Positions 33,034-43,312 of a stretch of 64,000 bases of DNA are shown here, piece by piece. The stretch comes from Gymnopus androsaceus JB14. Lineage: Eukaryota; Basidiomycota; Agaricomycetes; Agaricales; Omphalotaceae. Below the pieces are notes generated by a model. That model did not search any database. It had not been told where the DNA came from and saw nothing but the letters and a program-made list of their open reading frames with translations. Where the stretch lies: assembly GCA_009733575.1 (NCBI GenBank), contig ML769500.1, positions 62,001-126,000 on the forward strand, written 5' to 3'. The position numbers were made by a program, and so were the translations under genes. The stretch's first letter is position 1. Each line of letters starts with the position of its first letter.

Positions 33034-33359
33034 AACGAAGATGTATAGGGCAGCAAGCGATTTTCGAAAGAGCTGGGCAGGTTTTTACAATAGCTAGAAG
33101 ACACTGGAGCAATCGATTTGAGGATCCTTGAGCCTTTGTTGAGGATCTAATCGAATGTTGGATGCTTGAAAGAGGTAGAAAAAAAAGAGACCAGTCGAGA
33201 TGACGGTTCGAGAAGAAACAAGCAAGTTCCGTTTCATAGCCCGCTGAGCGCTCAAAAGCTGTTCACACGAATCAAACTACTGATTTCGTCTGCAGTGCTA
33301 GACACAAGCACTGGCTAAATACAGTCAGGCTGAGTGAGCATCAAAACAATCCTGCTAAG

Positions 33360-33960
33360 ACAGGAGAAATTATAAATGCCGAGTCACAGTTGTTGGTGAT
33401 GTCGCAATCGACAACGATCAGCTGACTTTGAGTGCGAGGTGAGCGAGAGTCTCCCCAAGTATTGGCAACGTTATTGAAGGACATACTTTCGTTTAAAGGT
33501 GATGTGAGCTCGAGCTCGATCATTGAAAGCCAGAGCATCATGATGCGATTCTAGCACCTCCGCTGGCGACAGTGTATGTCTTAGGCAAGGTCTCAGTGGC
33601 ACATGTAAAAAGTTGTTTTATTTTACAATTTAAAGCTACCTAGAGGAGAATTCATCTCTCTCAGCTTCAGCCAGAGACATCGAACAGTTCTTGAATGGTG
33701 GATTTTGCGTTAGATACCTCTTTGGTTGAATTCGAAGACGTGGTGCCATCAAAATGCTTGAAAAATGCGTTGTGGACTCTAGAATACGTCGGAGTTTGAT
33801 ACACAATATCTGACGATTTTGTGACGAAGACATTGTGACGACGATGATATAACTTACGACGTAGTGTCTTATAAGTATCCTCAAACTGACGTTCATGAAC
33901 GTGGAGGAAAGGACCTACAACTTCAAGTCCCCGATCATGTAAATCATCGATGATGCTAAT
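33360..33960 (-). other. Unrecognised coding-like exons, block copy B
   Basis: Counterpart of 29120-29700. Here the upstream part reads LSPAEVLESHHDALAFNDRA (about 33565-33510) and the second stretch reads DLHDRGLEVVGPFLHVHERQ through SKSTIQELFDVSG-like sequence to a stop at about 33670. The frame of DDLHDRG into LEVVG is open in this copy but broken by one base in copy A. No start codon or family was identified. Confidence 0.4.
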
Positions 33961-34130
33961 TTATGCTATTGTGCATCATTGACTCTCTTCCTCTTGCACC
34001 AAATGCGCGTCATGCACTTGGAAGGTCAGGATATAAAGAGAGGAAAGAAGTCAAGCAACTCATCATCATATTTCCTCGAATTTTTTTTACATTCTACGAC
34101 TTTCCGAGCGCAATCAACAACTTTTTCATC

Positions 34131-34549
34131 ATGACGAAATCTACTACCACTACCACCTACGATGTATGTCCATCACTCTCCTTCATGTCCGATTCAGTGC
34201 TCACAGGCTTCCTAGGTTGGCGATCACGTCCAGTACCAAGCCGTTGGCGGTGGCAATGTAGAAAACTCGACTACCACAGGCGAGATTGTGGAGGTTGTTA
34301 CGAGTAAAAAGCCTGCTGGTGCGACGGGTAACACAGTTAATGTACGTGACCCACACCACATTCCTTCGAGATCTTTAGGAGAGGGCTAATTGAGTTATTT
34401 AGGCATCTGAGGAAGACCCTCGCTACGTTATTAGCAATGATAACGTTCGTTTTTTTCTGTTCTAAATCCATTGGTATAATAATCCTCTCCTACAGACTGG
34501 CAAAGAAACCGCTTACAAAGAGAAGAATATCAAAGGGGTGACGGAGTAG
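34131..34549 (+). CDS. Hypervirulence-associated protein TUDOR domain (DUF2945-like), copy B
   Basis: Same four-exon structure as the gene at 29872. The protein differs by one fewer Thr in the N-terminal run, AVGGG for AIGGG and ATGNT for ETGNK. The coding changes are few while introns carry more substitutions and indels, which suggests both copies are under constraint. The upstream TATA-like GATATAAAGAGAGG is conserved (about 34030). Splicing signals GTATGT, GTACGT and GTTCGT and the acceptor AGs are intact. The stop is at 34547. Confidence 0.85.
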
Positions 34550-35006
34550 AGATGTCGCTCCCCTCTAGATGTGGATCATAGCAAGGAATCAAAACAGTTA
34601 TTGTCCAACGTAGTATTACAATTGTACATATATGAAATTCCACAGTAAAAAATAACAAAGCAGTTTACTTTTCACAATAAACTTCTGGCTAAATAGCTCA
34701 CTACCTAGCGCTTTGTGAGCATTGAGCGTAAACTGAGGGCTTCCGGGTTGCCAATAGTAAGTATTACTGGTTCATCTCACTCGCTGAAGCTTTCACATCG
34801 CTCCGGGCCCGCTTGAGATCATGACTCTGACCTCGCCTCTACGCCTATATGCATTGTATATCCTCTTTTTCTATCCCGATCCCTTAACTTGTATAGTATA
34901 GCATTGAGTAAATAATCATTAGCACATAGAAGTTACAATAAAGATAACAAAAGAAATTTTATTTCAGAGCGGGTCTGACCAGCACGAATGAACCAAGCTA
35001 AAAAAT
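34550..35006. other. Spacer after TUDOR copy B
   Basis: The first 250 bp are the duplicated 3' flank of the TUDOR gene. The remainder is AT-rich with no coding signal. Confidence 0.4.
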
Positions 35007-37313
35007 TCAGTGATGGAAGATAAGCGGAATTGAGTTGAGGAAGTCGATCTACTCCTTGCGAAAATCGTCCGGAATCATGGGCGTTCAGCTGTATCACAGC
35101 CTGCAAATGTAGATTCAGCATTGCGTACCGTTGTGTGGTCTGACACGCCTGATTCTGTAGGGTGTATTGCTCCCATGTAGGACCTGTGCAAAAATATTTG
35201 AACGGGTTGGCGACCTGATTGGAACCTGGTAATCACTTACGGGAAACACCTTTTCCGTCGTTCGGGTCTAAGCTCGTGGCGAACAAGACCCAATAATCAA
35301 TGACCGCCATGCTCAATGCACCTTCAGAGGCAGTTGTGTTTGGCACGTTTCCATAAACATAGGGTATTTCTGAGTCGTGGGCCACTTGGAACCAATGATT
35401 TCGTTAGTTGCTCTTATATAGAACTTGAATATCATGACTCACCTCCGAGGAAAGGTGGATTCTCGGGAAGTGGTTGCGCGAAGAGGTATTCAAACGTCTT
35501 CACTCCTGCATTGCTTGTAGTCTGCGTCCAGAATCTTCGCTGAGATTGAAAGGAAAGATCCCCAACTAAAATGACATGAATACTCGAAAAGGGAAAGTAA
35601 AAATATGAATACTCACTGATCGCGGCAGCTCTGTTAGATTGATTCGGGGATGTAAATATGAGCGAAGGCGTAGAGAAGAAGGATTACATTTTATAACCAG
35701 GATTTGTGCCGAAGGTATCGTTTCCAGTATTGAATGGAGATCCTAGAGCAGGGATAGGTGGATATAATTCCGACAACGCTGCCGCTGCCTCTTTCACTTA
35801 GAGTCCGAGACAGATTTTACCACGGGAGGAGTGAAATTCGCCACGATTATGTCCTCAATAAGTTCCGTAGTATAATTATCGATTGGGGTGAAGACGGTAC
35901 TACCTAGGCATATTATTTGTTATATAGAATGGGAACGAGACGAGGAGTGACGAACCTTCATCCAAATCATCACCAGAGATGAATGGTATCTTCGCAAAGA
36001 TCCCTTTGGAAAATAGCAAGGATGGCAGCTCAGGCATGAATCCATCCCATCGATGGTCGGACTCCATGGGAACTGCTCCGTGAGCTGGTTCTGTGCAATA
36101 ACCATACCATCGAAATAGCTGAAGTGTTAACAGATCTTAGACATTCAAATGTGCTATCCGTTGAGAAGATATTCTCGCATCCGGGAACTCCAGCAACAAA
36201 GTTGTCCCAATCCACCTGCTGATATAGAGGTCCATATGTAAGTGCCAATGCAGCGGAGCCAGATTGCAATATCTATGACAGAGTAGAGAGAAGGTGCGCG
36301 GGTTTTGTGGATGCCCGAACTTCACAGTTGCTCTAGCAAACTTGGAGAAATCGGGATTCAACAGCTGAACCGCCGTCATGATTGCACCCGCGTTTACTCC
36401 AAACACAGTGGCCTTGTCTACATAGATGTATTAGCGTCTCATCATGAGGTGAAACAGAACACGAACTTTTGTACCCACCAAACGCACCGATATTTTCTTG
36501 TACCCATGTCAGTGCTGCGAGCTGGTCGCTTAGAGCCAAGTTCGGGGCTTTTCGATCGGCCGGCTCTCGTCCTTGAGGGAAGCCCAGAGGTCGTAGTCGA
36601 TAGTTAAAGCTGACATAAATGATAGGTGTTCCCTGGAGGTTCGGGTTAAACGGTGATTCGGAGCTGGGTAACGACATGAAAAATGAAAATTAGGATCAAC
36701 GCACCCGTGCAACACTTTACACCACAATCGCGCTTGCATTGGACTGGGTCGACGATCCTTCATAAAACCACCGCCATAAGTCCTGCATTCTAGGGATAAA
36801 TACCATTGCTTCCAGAGTAATGATCACTCACTAAAACATCACAGGCAACGATGCTTTTGCTGTTACATCCAATGGCCGAAACACACTTATCGTTAAGCAA
36901 TCTTCTGAAAGCTCCGAAAAAGGGACATCCTAGAGTAGCAGAGACGCAATTAGGTGAGGATGCACGTCAAATTGAAGTGCTAAAGGCCCACCGAGTCTTG
37001 CAAACATGAAAACCCAAAATCTCTAGCATTGAATTCAGTGGCATAAAGGCTTGTCTTTAAGACTGGTCGTTGAAGGCGCAAGGCTCCGACGGGTGGTTCC
37101 GCATAAGGGATATCTAGAAGGAAGTATTATTCATGAAGACGGCAACGCCATGAGTTGGCATAAGATGTCCAACCTCCAAAGAAATCTTGGCTCGAAAGCG
37201 TAACATCCCTTTCAAACAACGGGGTATCTCCTAACTGAACTTGGAGGGGCGGCCTGTGCAATTGTGGCAAACGCGAGCGAGATTAAACAGACCAGAGCTT
37301 GAGTAGTGAACAT
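35007..37313 (-). pseudogene. Type-B carboxylesterase copy 4, inactivated
   Basis: Same exon order as the other copies, starting with a signal peptide MFTTQALVCLISLAFATIAQ (37313). A 2-bp loss just after AAPP (about 37240) throws the mature N-terminus out of frame. The nucleophile motif GESAGA reads GVNAGA (about 36395), so both the Glu and the catalytic Ser codons are changed. Further losses include one base in the VNTSAIFDG-equivalent (about 36115), several bases at the GGFMPE-equivalent (about 36040), and a missing base in the SESQ region (about 35800). The DK before the nucleophile exon is YK. The terminal exons (LIQLNxxD, stop near 35007) are still alignable. Together these rule out an active enzyme. 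Confidence 0.88.
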
Positions 37314-38311
37314 GGTGTCTGCTTAAGCACAGGGTAAAAGTTGGAACTTCGAATAATACTCTTCGCTTTACTCTTCGTTTTGTTCATGTTTCGGAATCTG
37401 GTACTGCGCTTCCTGGAAAAACCAATACCAGCGTTCGAAGTTTATTTCGTAGGTTGAAGTAATAATAGTCAATTAAGTTCTATCATGGCCAACAACTACC
37501 CACGTAGGTTCTCTATCCATAAGCCAGTTTCCGATCCATTTCCTTGAAGAATTCTGCCGGGGATAAGTGCGCGTCGAAGTTTGAGCAATTACTTGAGATA
37601 TCTGGCGAGTACGTTCAAGCACCAACCTGAAAGAAGGCAAAGTAGTCCCTACCGTCGTCTGCTGTGATCCTATAGCTAACGCGTGGGTTTCTTCTTTTCT
37701 CCTCACTGTATGCCATATGTCGCGGTTATCTTAAGGAAGTACGTCTCCGTCGTGAAATTCGTTACATGACGCGTGAGTGGCAGAAGCAAGTCACTAAGTT
37801 AAGTATTAAACAGTTAAGCGGCTATTCGAATGATGTCAAAGCAAAGTTTTCAAACTCGAGCATTGAATCAGTCGCTGCTGTTCGTAGAAATACGGCGTAT
37901 TACTGTACTAAGTACCTATTCTGCGCTTCACAACGGGCCGCCTGTTTCCACCAAGACCATCAAGGAACGATGAGCATGATTCCGCTGAGTACGGTGCGAA
38001 TGATCCGCGCTGACATCCTTATAGTTATACATTTTGTTACAGCAAGTGTGCAGCGCTAGGCTTCGTTTTTGACTCCCGAAAACCCACTCGGTCGTTCACC
38101 CAGTAGACCTCTCCCAACGCAGCGACATCGGGCAGATTAATCATTAGTTTTGGAAGTGGACGGAAGAACTGAAGTCATTCTTTCTAGGCGGGTGAGTTTA
38201 AACGCTCCTGTTCAAACTAATCTATCCACTAAATTGAAGTACTATTTATCACAGGAATCGGAATTCTTGGAATCATTCCCCAATACTCTATTTAGCACCT
38301 TGTATCTTCCA
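37314..38311. other. Intergenic, no recognised gene
   Basis: Open stretches at 37473-37706 (minus) and 37766-38059 (plus) show no domain or splice context I recognise. The minus one ends WIGNWLMDREPTWVVVGHDR. The last 150 bases before 38312 are probably the promoter and leader of the kinase-like gene. Confidence 0.35.
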
Positions 38312-38447
38312 ATGGCTGAGAAGCCGAAGGATAGGCGTGTTGGCCTGAAAGACCATGTTACCACTCGTCGCAAGTTTGGAAAAAAGGACAAGACCCCTAC
38401 CGGTACATCTTCAGCCTCTATGAAGCCGAAATACTATTACAGAGCTC

Positions 38448-38690
38448 GAGGCTGTGGAAGCTGATCAAGTCGAAGCTGGGAGGATACAATCCACAGAAGC
38501 TCGCGAAAAGGCGGAAAAGAGAAAATTGAGCTGGGCCAAGATAGCCCGGCCATCGATTAATACTACTATTCCAGAGATCGAGGCTGTGGAAGCTGATCAA
38601 GTCGAAGCTGGGAGGATACAATCCGCAGAAGCTCGTGAAAAGGCGGAAAAGAGAAGATTGAGCTGGGCCGAGATAGCACGTCCTGTAATA
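38448..38690 (+). repeat. 132-bp tandem duplication in the kinase-like gene
   Basis: Two copies with period 132 bp (38448 and 38580) encode 44-residue repeats containing EAVEADQVEAGRIQS and EAREKAEKR followed by LSWA(K/E)IARP. They differ at only a few positions, so the duplication is young. Confidence 0.88.
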
Positions 38691-38731
38691 TCTCTAGAAC
38701 TGGATGTTGTAGGAAACTTTCCTCCTGATTT

Positions 38732-38940
38732 TGTGCCTACGCTTCCAGCAGACGAAAACTATAGAGGACAAAGGATGCCTGAACCAATGACATTAGGCTT
38801 TCTTCCTGGTTTTCCGACGGACGAATACTACAGAGGACAGAGGATGTCTGAACCAGTGATACCGGGTCTTCCTCCTGGTTTTCCGACGGACGAATATTAC
38901 AGAGTACAGAGGATGCTTCCGCCAGTGAGACCGTGGATAG
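38732..38940 (+). repeat. Three 24-residue protein repeats
   Basis: Consecutive units of about 72 bp encode the pattern L-P/PGF-P-(T/A)DE-(Y/N)YRGQRM-(S/P)EP, seen as ADENYRGQRMPEP, TDEYYRGQRMSEP and TDEYYRVQRMLPP. They are Pro-rich, acidic and probably unstructured. Confidence 0.82.
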
Positions 38941-40818
38941 TTCCTACAGGTCCAGCTTCCCTCGATGGGGGATCGAATCTGTTCTCCGATGCGTCTAGAG
39001 GTCATTCGGTAAATGAAATACAAGAAATACCACAATCTCTATTAAGGTCAGACAATAGATTTCGTACTTTATTCACAGGTCCGTTCATTTATTCCTTTCC
39101 AGCCATTGGGCTCTTACAAACACTATATCTTCTTAGCTACGCATATACAGCTGTTATCCGTGCAATCTATTGCAGACCTCCAACAGGCGATCTCTGACTT
39201 GCAAGCTCAGTTGGCCAATAAGTATTCGGATGAACCTGAGATACTACAGGAAATGTTGGTGCAGGAAATTATGGAGTATCTACAGGCCGTGAGACTTTTC
39301 TTCATCGCCTCGCTTTGTTGTACTGACCGGCTATAAAGGAACTAGATTCTACAACAAACCTCAAGTCCGATAATCACCACCCTGTATTTGGTACTACAGG
39401 AGTTTACTATAAGAGATGTCTGCGGACCCTTCGTCAATTATCAGTGACATATAAGCTCTTTCCATCTTCTTTGGTCATTCAAAATGTTAAACAAGATGGA
39501 CGATATGCGGTTGGAGGTGGTGGATTTGCAGTGAGTACTTCGCTAGCGCTGAAATGTCATGACTAGCTCATAATGATACGAAAGGATATCTATCGCGGAA
39601 CCATGCGAGAACAGCGCGTATGTCTCAAGGTTCTTTGACTCGTTATTGAACAAGATGAAGATATTCGCGACAAGATTCGTAAGGTGAGGATTTAGCCATT
39701 GCGTTCGCGGTTCTTTCCGACAGCCGAACTAGGAATTCTGTAACGAAGCTTTCATCTGGAGACAACTCAAGCATCCAAATATTCTTCCTTTACTGGGCAT
39801 TAATGCGGAAATTTTCTCGCCATCGTTCTGCTTGATTTCCCCTTGGATGGAGAATAAGGACATCACGTACCTAAGAAAAAATCCAACCCATAGTCGACGC
39901 ACTGTGGTAAGTTTCATCTGAGATCGTACTCCTTGAATCTCATGGACGCCCCCCAAGCTGTCTGAGGTTGCAGCAGGCTTGTCCTACCTACATTCGAGGG
40001 ATCCACCCATTTTACATGGAGATATTCGAGGTGTATGTCCATATATCTACTTTCGCCGTTCTTCGTAATGCTTACTTTATTATTATTATTTTCAGGCAAA
40101 CATTCTCGTCTCCCGTGACCTCCATTGCTGCCTTGCAGATTTCGGGTTAACCTTGATCATCTCTGATTCTCGGACCTCCAATGCCACAACAAGTGCGATG
40201 GCAAAAGGCACAACACGTTGGATGGCACCGGAGCTCATAATTCCCGATAGTTCAGTCAAACAGGCCGCAAATAACACTTCAAGAGATGTCTATGCTTTTG
40301 GATGTACTATTCTTGAGGTAATACTTCATCCCAATGACCATGAATTTTAACGAACGAAACTTAGATCTTGACACTGCAATTACCTTTTCATGACAAAACA
40401 ACAGACCCAGCTGTGATTTATAGTTTAATGCTGGGTCAAAGACCTTCTCGACCTCGGAATGTTTGGTACCCCGATGCCATCTGGGATCTTACCACTTGGT
40501 GTTGGACCGAGGAAGCTGCAGCTCGTCCGACAGCTCAAGAGATTTACGAATCAATTTCGTGCTGGACCGAGACACCATCTGAACCATCGCCCGTTGTCTC
40601 ACCTGGACTCGGGCTCGAGGCTCTCCCCGATCTCCTACCACCACGTGCGGCTGATCCGCCGCTTTTTTCCATAGAACATTTCCGCACCAAGCGGGAAGAC
40701 CTTGTATCTATCGGACGGGTTAAACAGCGATGCTCTCCAAAAACTCTCCCGTTCAGGAGCAGTTTACCAATTCAAATCCACCTAGTTACTCCGCTTGGAA
40801 CCATCCATTCAACCTAGC

Positions 40819-41690
40819 CTTCCATCACATTCGATCGCTCCTTCTTTAGAGGACCTCCAACGCAAGCTGGTTAAATTCTCCTTACCGGTCGAAGGCCTTA
40901 CTTATACCATTGACGTGGATACCTGTGTCGGAGGGGTCGAGATTTTGGAAAAAGTCTTGAAAAAACTTAGACAGGGCGGCAGAGGTTTTGGTGAGAAAAG
41001 TGGAATGGACCACGTCACGACCGAAGACGGGGGATTGAGTGTAGACGGATGGGGTGTCTATCTCGAAAACGGATCGGGCAACCCATTGAGCGAAGGCGAG
41101 CTGTTCTCTGTTTGTCACGCTCCGCTTGACCATCCCGCTCGTCAAACTCCTCTCATCTTGCGTCTCGTTGCTCGTGCGAGGCGTTACGGAGGAAATAACT
41201 CACCTTCCCAGTCCAAATTCCTCAAATTCGACAAGCAAAGCAACTGAACGCGCCAACTCTCTTAGTATTCTTAGCGATCTTGGAGTCACAGATCCCGAAC
41301 GAGCTTTGGTTCCTCCCTCGTCGACATCCTCATCTGGTCCACTCAGTACAGGCCGTCAGAGTCTTGCTTCCGCAAGTGCTCATCGCCCTTCAACACCGAG
41401 AAGAAAGTGCTGGAGCGTACCAAGAGGCCAAGCATGATAGCTCGGTCTGATACCGCTCGAATGTCGCGAATCTTGACAGCATCTGTGACATCTTAGAATC
41501 CGGGTTCAGTAGCAGCACGCAAGGTTCAGGTCAGACCAGGCGAGCATCCTTACACTATTCCCGAGGGCTTCCTTTTCATCCATGGTGCCTCTACCGTTAC
41601 CGAGAAACCTAAGCAAGATGATGCTTCCGTTCTTACAACTGAGGATGTCGCTATCTACAGAGGATGGACAATCGGTCGATTTGGGTAGAG
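40819..41690 (+). pseudogene. STE11-type MAPKKK fragment with Ras-binding domain
   Basis: Open sequence SLEDLQRKLVKFSLPVEGLT, YTIDVDTCVGGVEILEKVLK, VDGWGVYLENGSGNPLSEGE and LFSVCHA matches the ubiquitin-like Ras-binding domain of Byr2/Ste11 MAP kinase kinase kinases (Ras_bdg_2). After a frame change it continues with a Ser/Thr-rich linker and a piece reading TEKKVLERTKRPSMIARSDT (about 41397-41470), the conserved linker found upstream of the Ste11 kinase domain. The SAM domain and kinase domain are missing. It then runs into VQVRPGEHPYTIPEGFLFIH (about 41526) from an unidentified source, with a stop near 41685. It lies directly after, and partly in the same open frame as, the TKL-like kinase, so a fused transcript is possible. 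Confidence 0.65.
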
Positions 41691-41749
41691 AAATCGAGGT
41701 CGGACGGGCTTGCTGAAATCTTGCAAAACTTACCTGCAGACATAATTGT

Positions 41750-42245
41750 ACTTATGCTTCATGAACCACTCACACATCCAGTCAAACAAATTCGAACAAC
41801 CTGTACTTTACTTTGAACGTTCACGAACTTGAATAATACCAGTTTTGCTCACTCTACATATCAGTACAGATTATCTTTACTGTATCTTAGATTCCATGCT
41901 TGTAATGAAGCGACTGTTGCGCTACGGGAATGCTTGATTGGATGCAAGAAGAGCATGAAGTGCCAGTACAAGGCAGCGCAAGGGGAGATATCGCGAGTAC
42001 TAGGTAGGATACAGGAAAAGCTTTCTAGTTTTATTTGTAGAGAAGTATGGAATCGAAGAAAGTAAGAACACGAACCAGAACAAAAACAAAACCATACTCA
42101 GGCTGGAGTCGAAGCAGAGAACGGAAAAGACAGAAATCAATTGGGAATAATGGATGACAAACTGGATTCTCGCTCGATATTGACAAGTTGTATTCAGACT
42201 ATTTTTCCAAGTAGGACTAGCCAAGGAGGACAGTATTATTTTGTA
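41750..42245. repeat. Duplicated kinase 3' flank, copy A
   Basis: About 490 bp similar to 46130-46630 in the same orientation (for example GGGGAGATATCGCGAGTACTAGG against GGGGAGATATCCCGAGTACTAGG, and the TTTATTTGTAGAGAAGTATGGAATCGAAG stretch). Copy A contains about 20 extra bases and ends abruptly at an RPB1 fragment (42267). It carries no gene of its own. Confidence 0.75.
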
Positions 42246-42266
42246 GGATTGCTAGTATTGTAGTAC

Positions 42267-42960
42267 AACTTCGCTGCTGTTAACGGCCAGAGGTGAAAAG
42301 GCAGCTTGGTCGCCATCTTTGAACAAACCGTTATCCCACACAGGCGAGTTGGTGTCATAAGGAGTCATAGCGACCTATTCAGGCATCATACCTCCATCTG
42401 AGCAGCCATCATCGACTGCACCGGGAGGAGTCGGTGATCCATAGTAGCAGCCTTCGACGTGTCGATGTCGAGGGCGGCGTCGAACGCTCCTGTACCCATT
42501 GATGCCATTTGCCCGAACATAACATTCTCCTTCACACCATGACAGTCATCCTTCTCTCCAACAGCCGCAGCATCTATCAAGATTTCAACCGTCTCCTCGG
42601 AAGAACGCCTCATGAGAGCACCGGTATCATCCCCGAGCGCGGATCCATCAGCCCTCCCATTTTTGGCTTGTGCGTAGTCTGTAGACTCGTCGATAACCTC
42701 TGGATTTTGGATCTTGGCGACTGAATATGCTTTCTGTGAGAAGTTAGCGACAGTGGAGCAAACAGACGATTAAAATGTATGATCTCCTCTGGCGAAAAAA
42801 GCGAATCGGATAGCAGGCGACTTTCGAAAAAAGTTGAGCAATTTTACAAAAGCTAAAAGACACTGGAGCAATCAGTTTGAAGGATTCTTGGGCATTTTTG
42901 AAATCTACTCTAGTCGAATGTTGGATGCTTATAATAAAGTGTAGAAAAAAAGCGGAGACC
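42267..42960 (-). pseudogene. RPB1 chimera 2, same deletion junction
   Basis: The minus strand reads [17 protein letters not shown] exon 2 and MGGLMDPR (about 42660-42640), then jumps at about 42630 to [20 protein letters not shown] and [20 protein letters not shown], ending in the [20 protein letters not shown] near 42267 before the heptads. The first coding exon is deleted (42790-42810), but the RPB1 5' flank is again recognisable to about 42960. The internal junction falls at the same place as in chimera 1 (31551-33033), so both descend from one deletion event. Here the two halves are out of frame. It is more diverged from RPB1 than chimera 1. Confidence 0.82.
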
Positions 42961-43312
42961 TCGAGATGATGGTTCGAGAAGAACCTGTAATGAGTAAAGC
43001 CGGTTCCGTTTGATTTAGCGCGCTTTTCCATAATCCATACATCGTAATACCTGCTCATTACCGGTATGTTGTTTCCTGCAGTGCAAGTGCCCCATACCAG
43101 ATGTTCAACATCTTGTATGTTTCCTGTCATTTATTTTATCCAGTCTTACACTTTGCTTGAATACAGGGACCGTTGACTTCGCTCTTGACATTGTTCTTGC
43201 CCTGCTCCATTGTGCGTTCGTCTCGCCTTACCACTAGTTCCGCTGCTAAGAGAAATACAAAAGCTGTTTCCACACCAAATTCGACTTCTCTTTCCAATCC
43301 ACCTTCCTCTCT
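42961..43312. other. Intergenic/leader region before the FunK1-like kinase
   Basis: No independent gene is supported. A Ser/Thr-rich open stretch at about 43240-43310 (contains KRNTKAVSTPNSTSLSNPPS) might be the true first exon of the next gene, since an acceptor-like CCCGCAG lies at 43319-43325. Confidence 0.4.

Larger units (their letters stand above)
38312..40818 (+). pseudogene. TKL-like protein kinase with repeat-rich N-terminus and an in-frame stop
   Basis: The start MAEKPKDRRVGLKDHVTTRR leads through a 42-bp intron into a repeat-rich segment. A coiled-coil-like stretch DLQQAISDLQAQLANKYSDE (about 39177) follows. The kinase domain comes next: glycine loop VGGGGFADIYRG (39511-39600), beta-3 Lys in VCLKVL (about 39620), catalytic loop HGDIRGANIL (spans an intron at about 40032-40096), DFG in LADFGL (about 40135), GTTRWMAPE (about 40206) and DVYAFGCTILE. 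It ends in WCWTEEAAARPTAQEIYESI (about 40499). This is the tyrosine-kinase-like type expanded in agaricomycetes. A TGA at 39636-39638, directly after VCLKVL where paralogues would have Arg, interrupts the domain; no intron removes it. All catalytic residues are otherwise present, so the loss is recent or a sequence error. Confidence 0.75.

Noticed and set aside
42267..42960. An independent gene encoding an RPB1 linker-like protein
   Set aside because: The N-terminal exon is deleted and the two RPB1 parts are out of frame.
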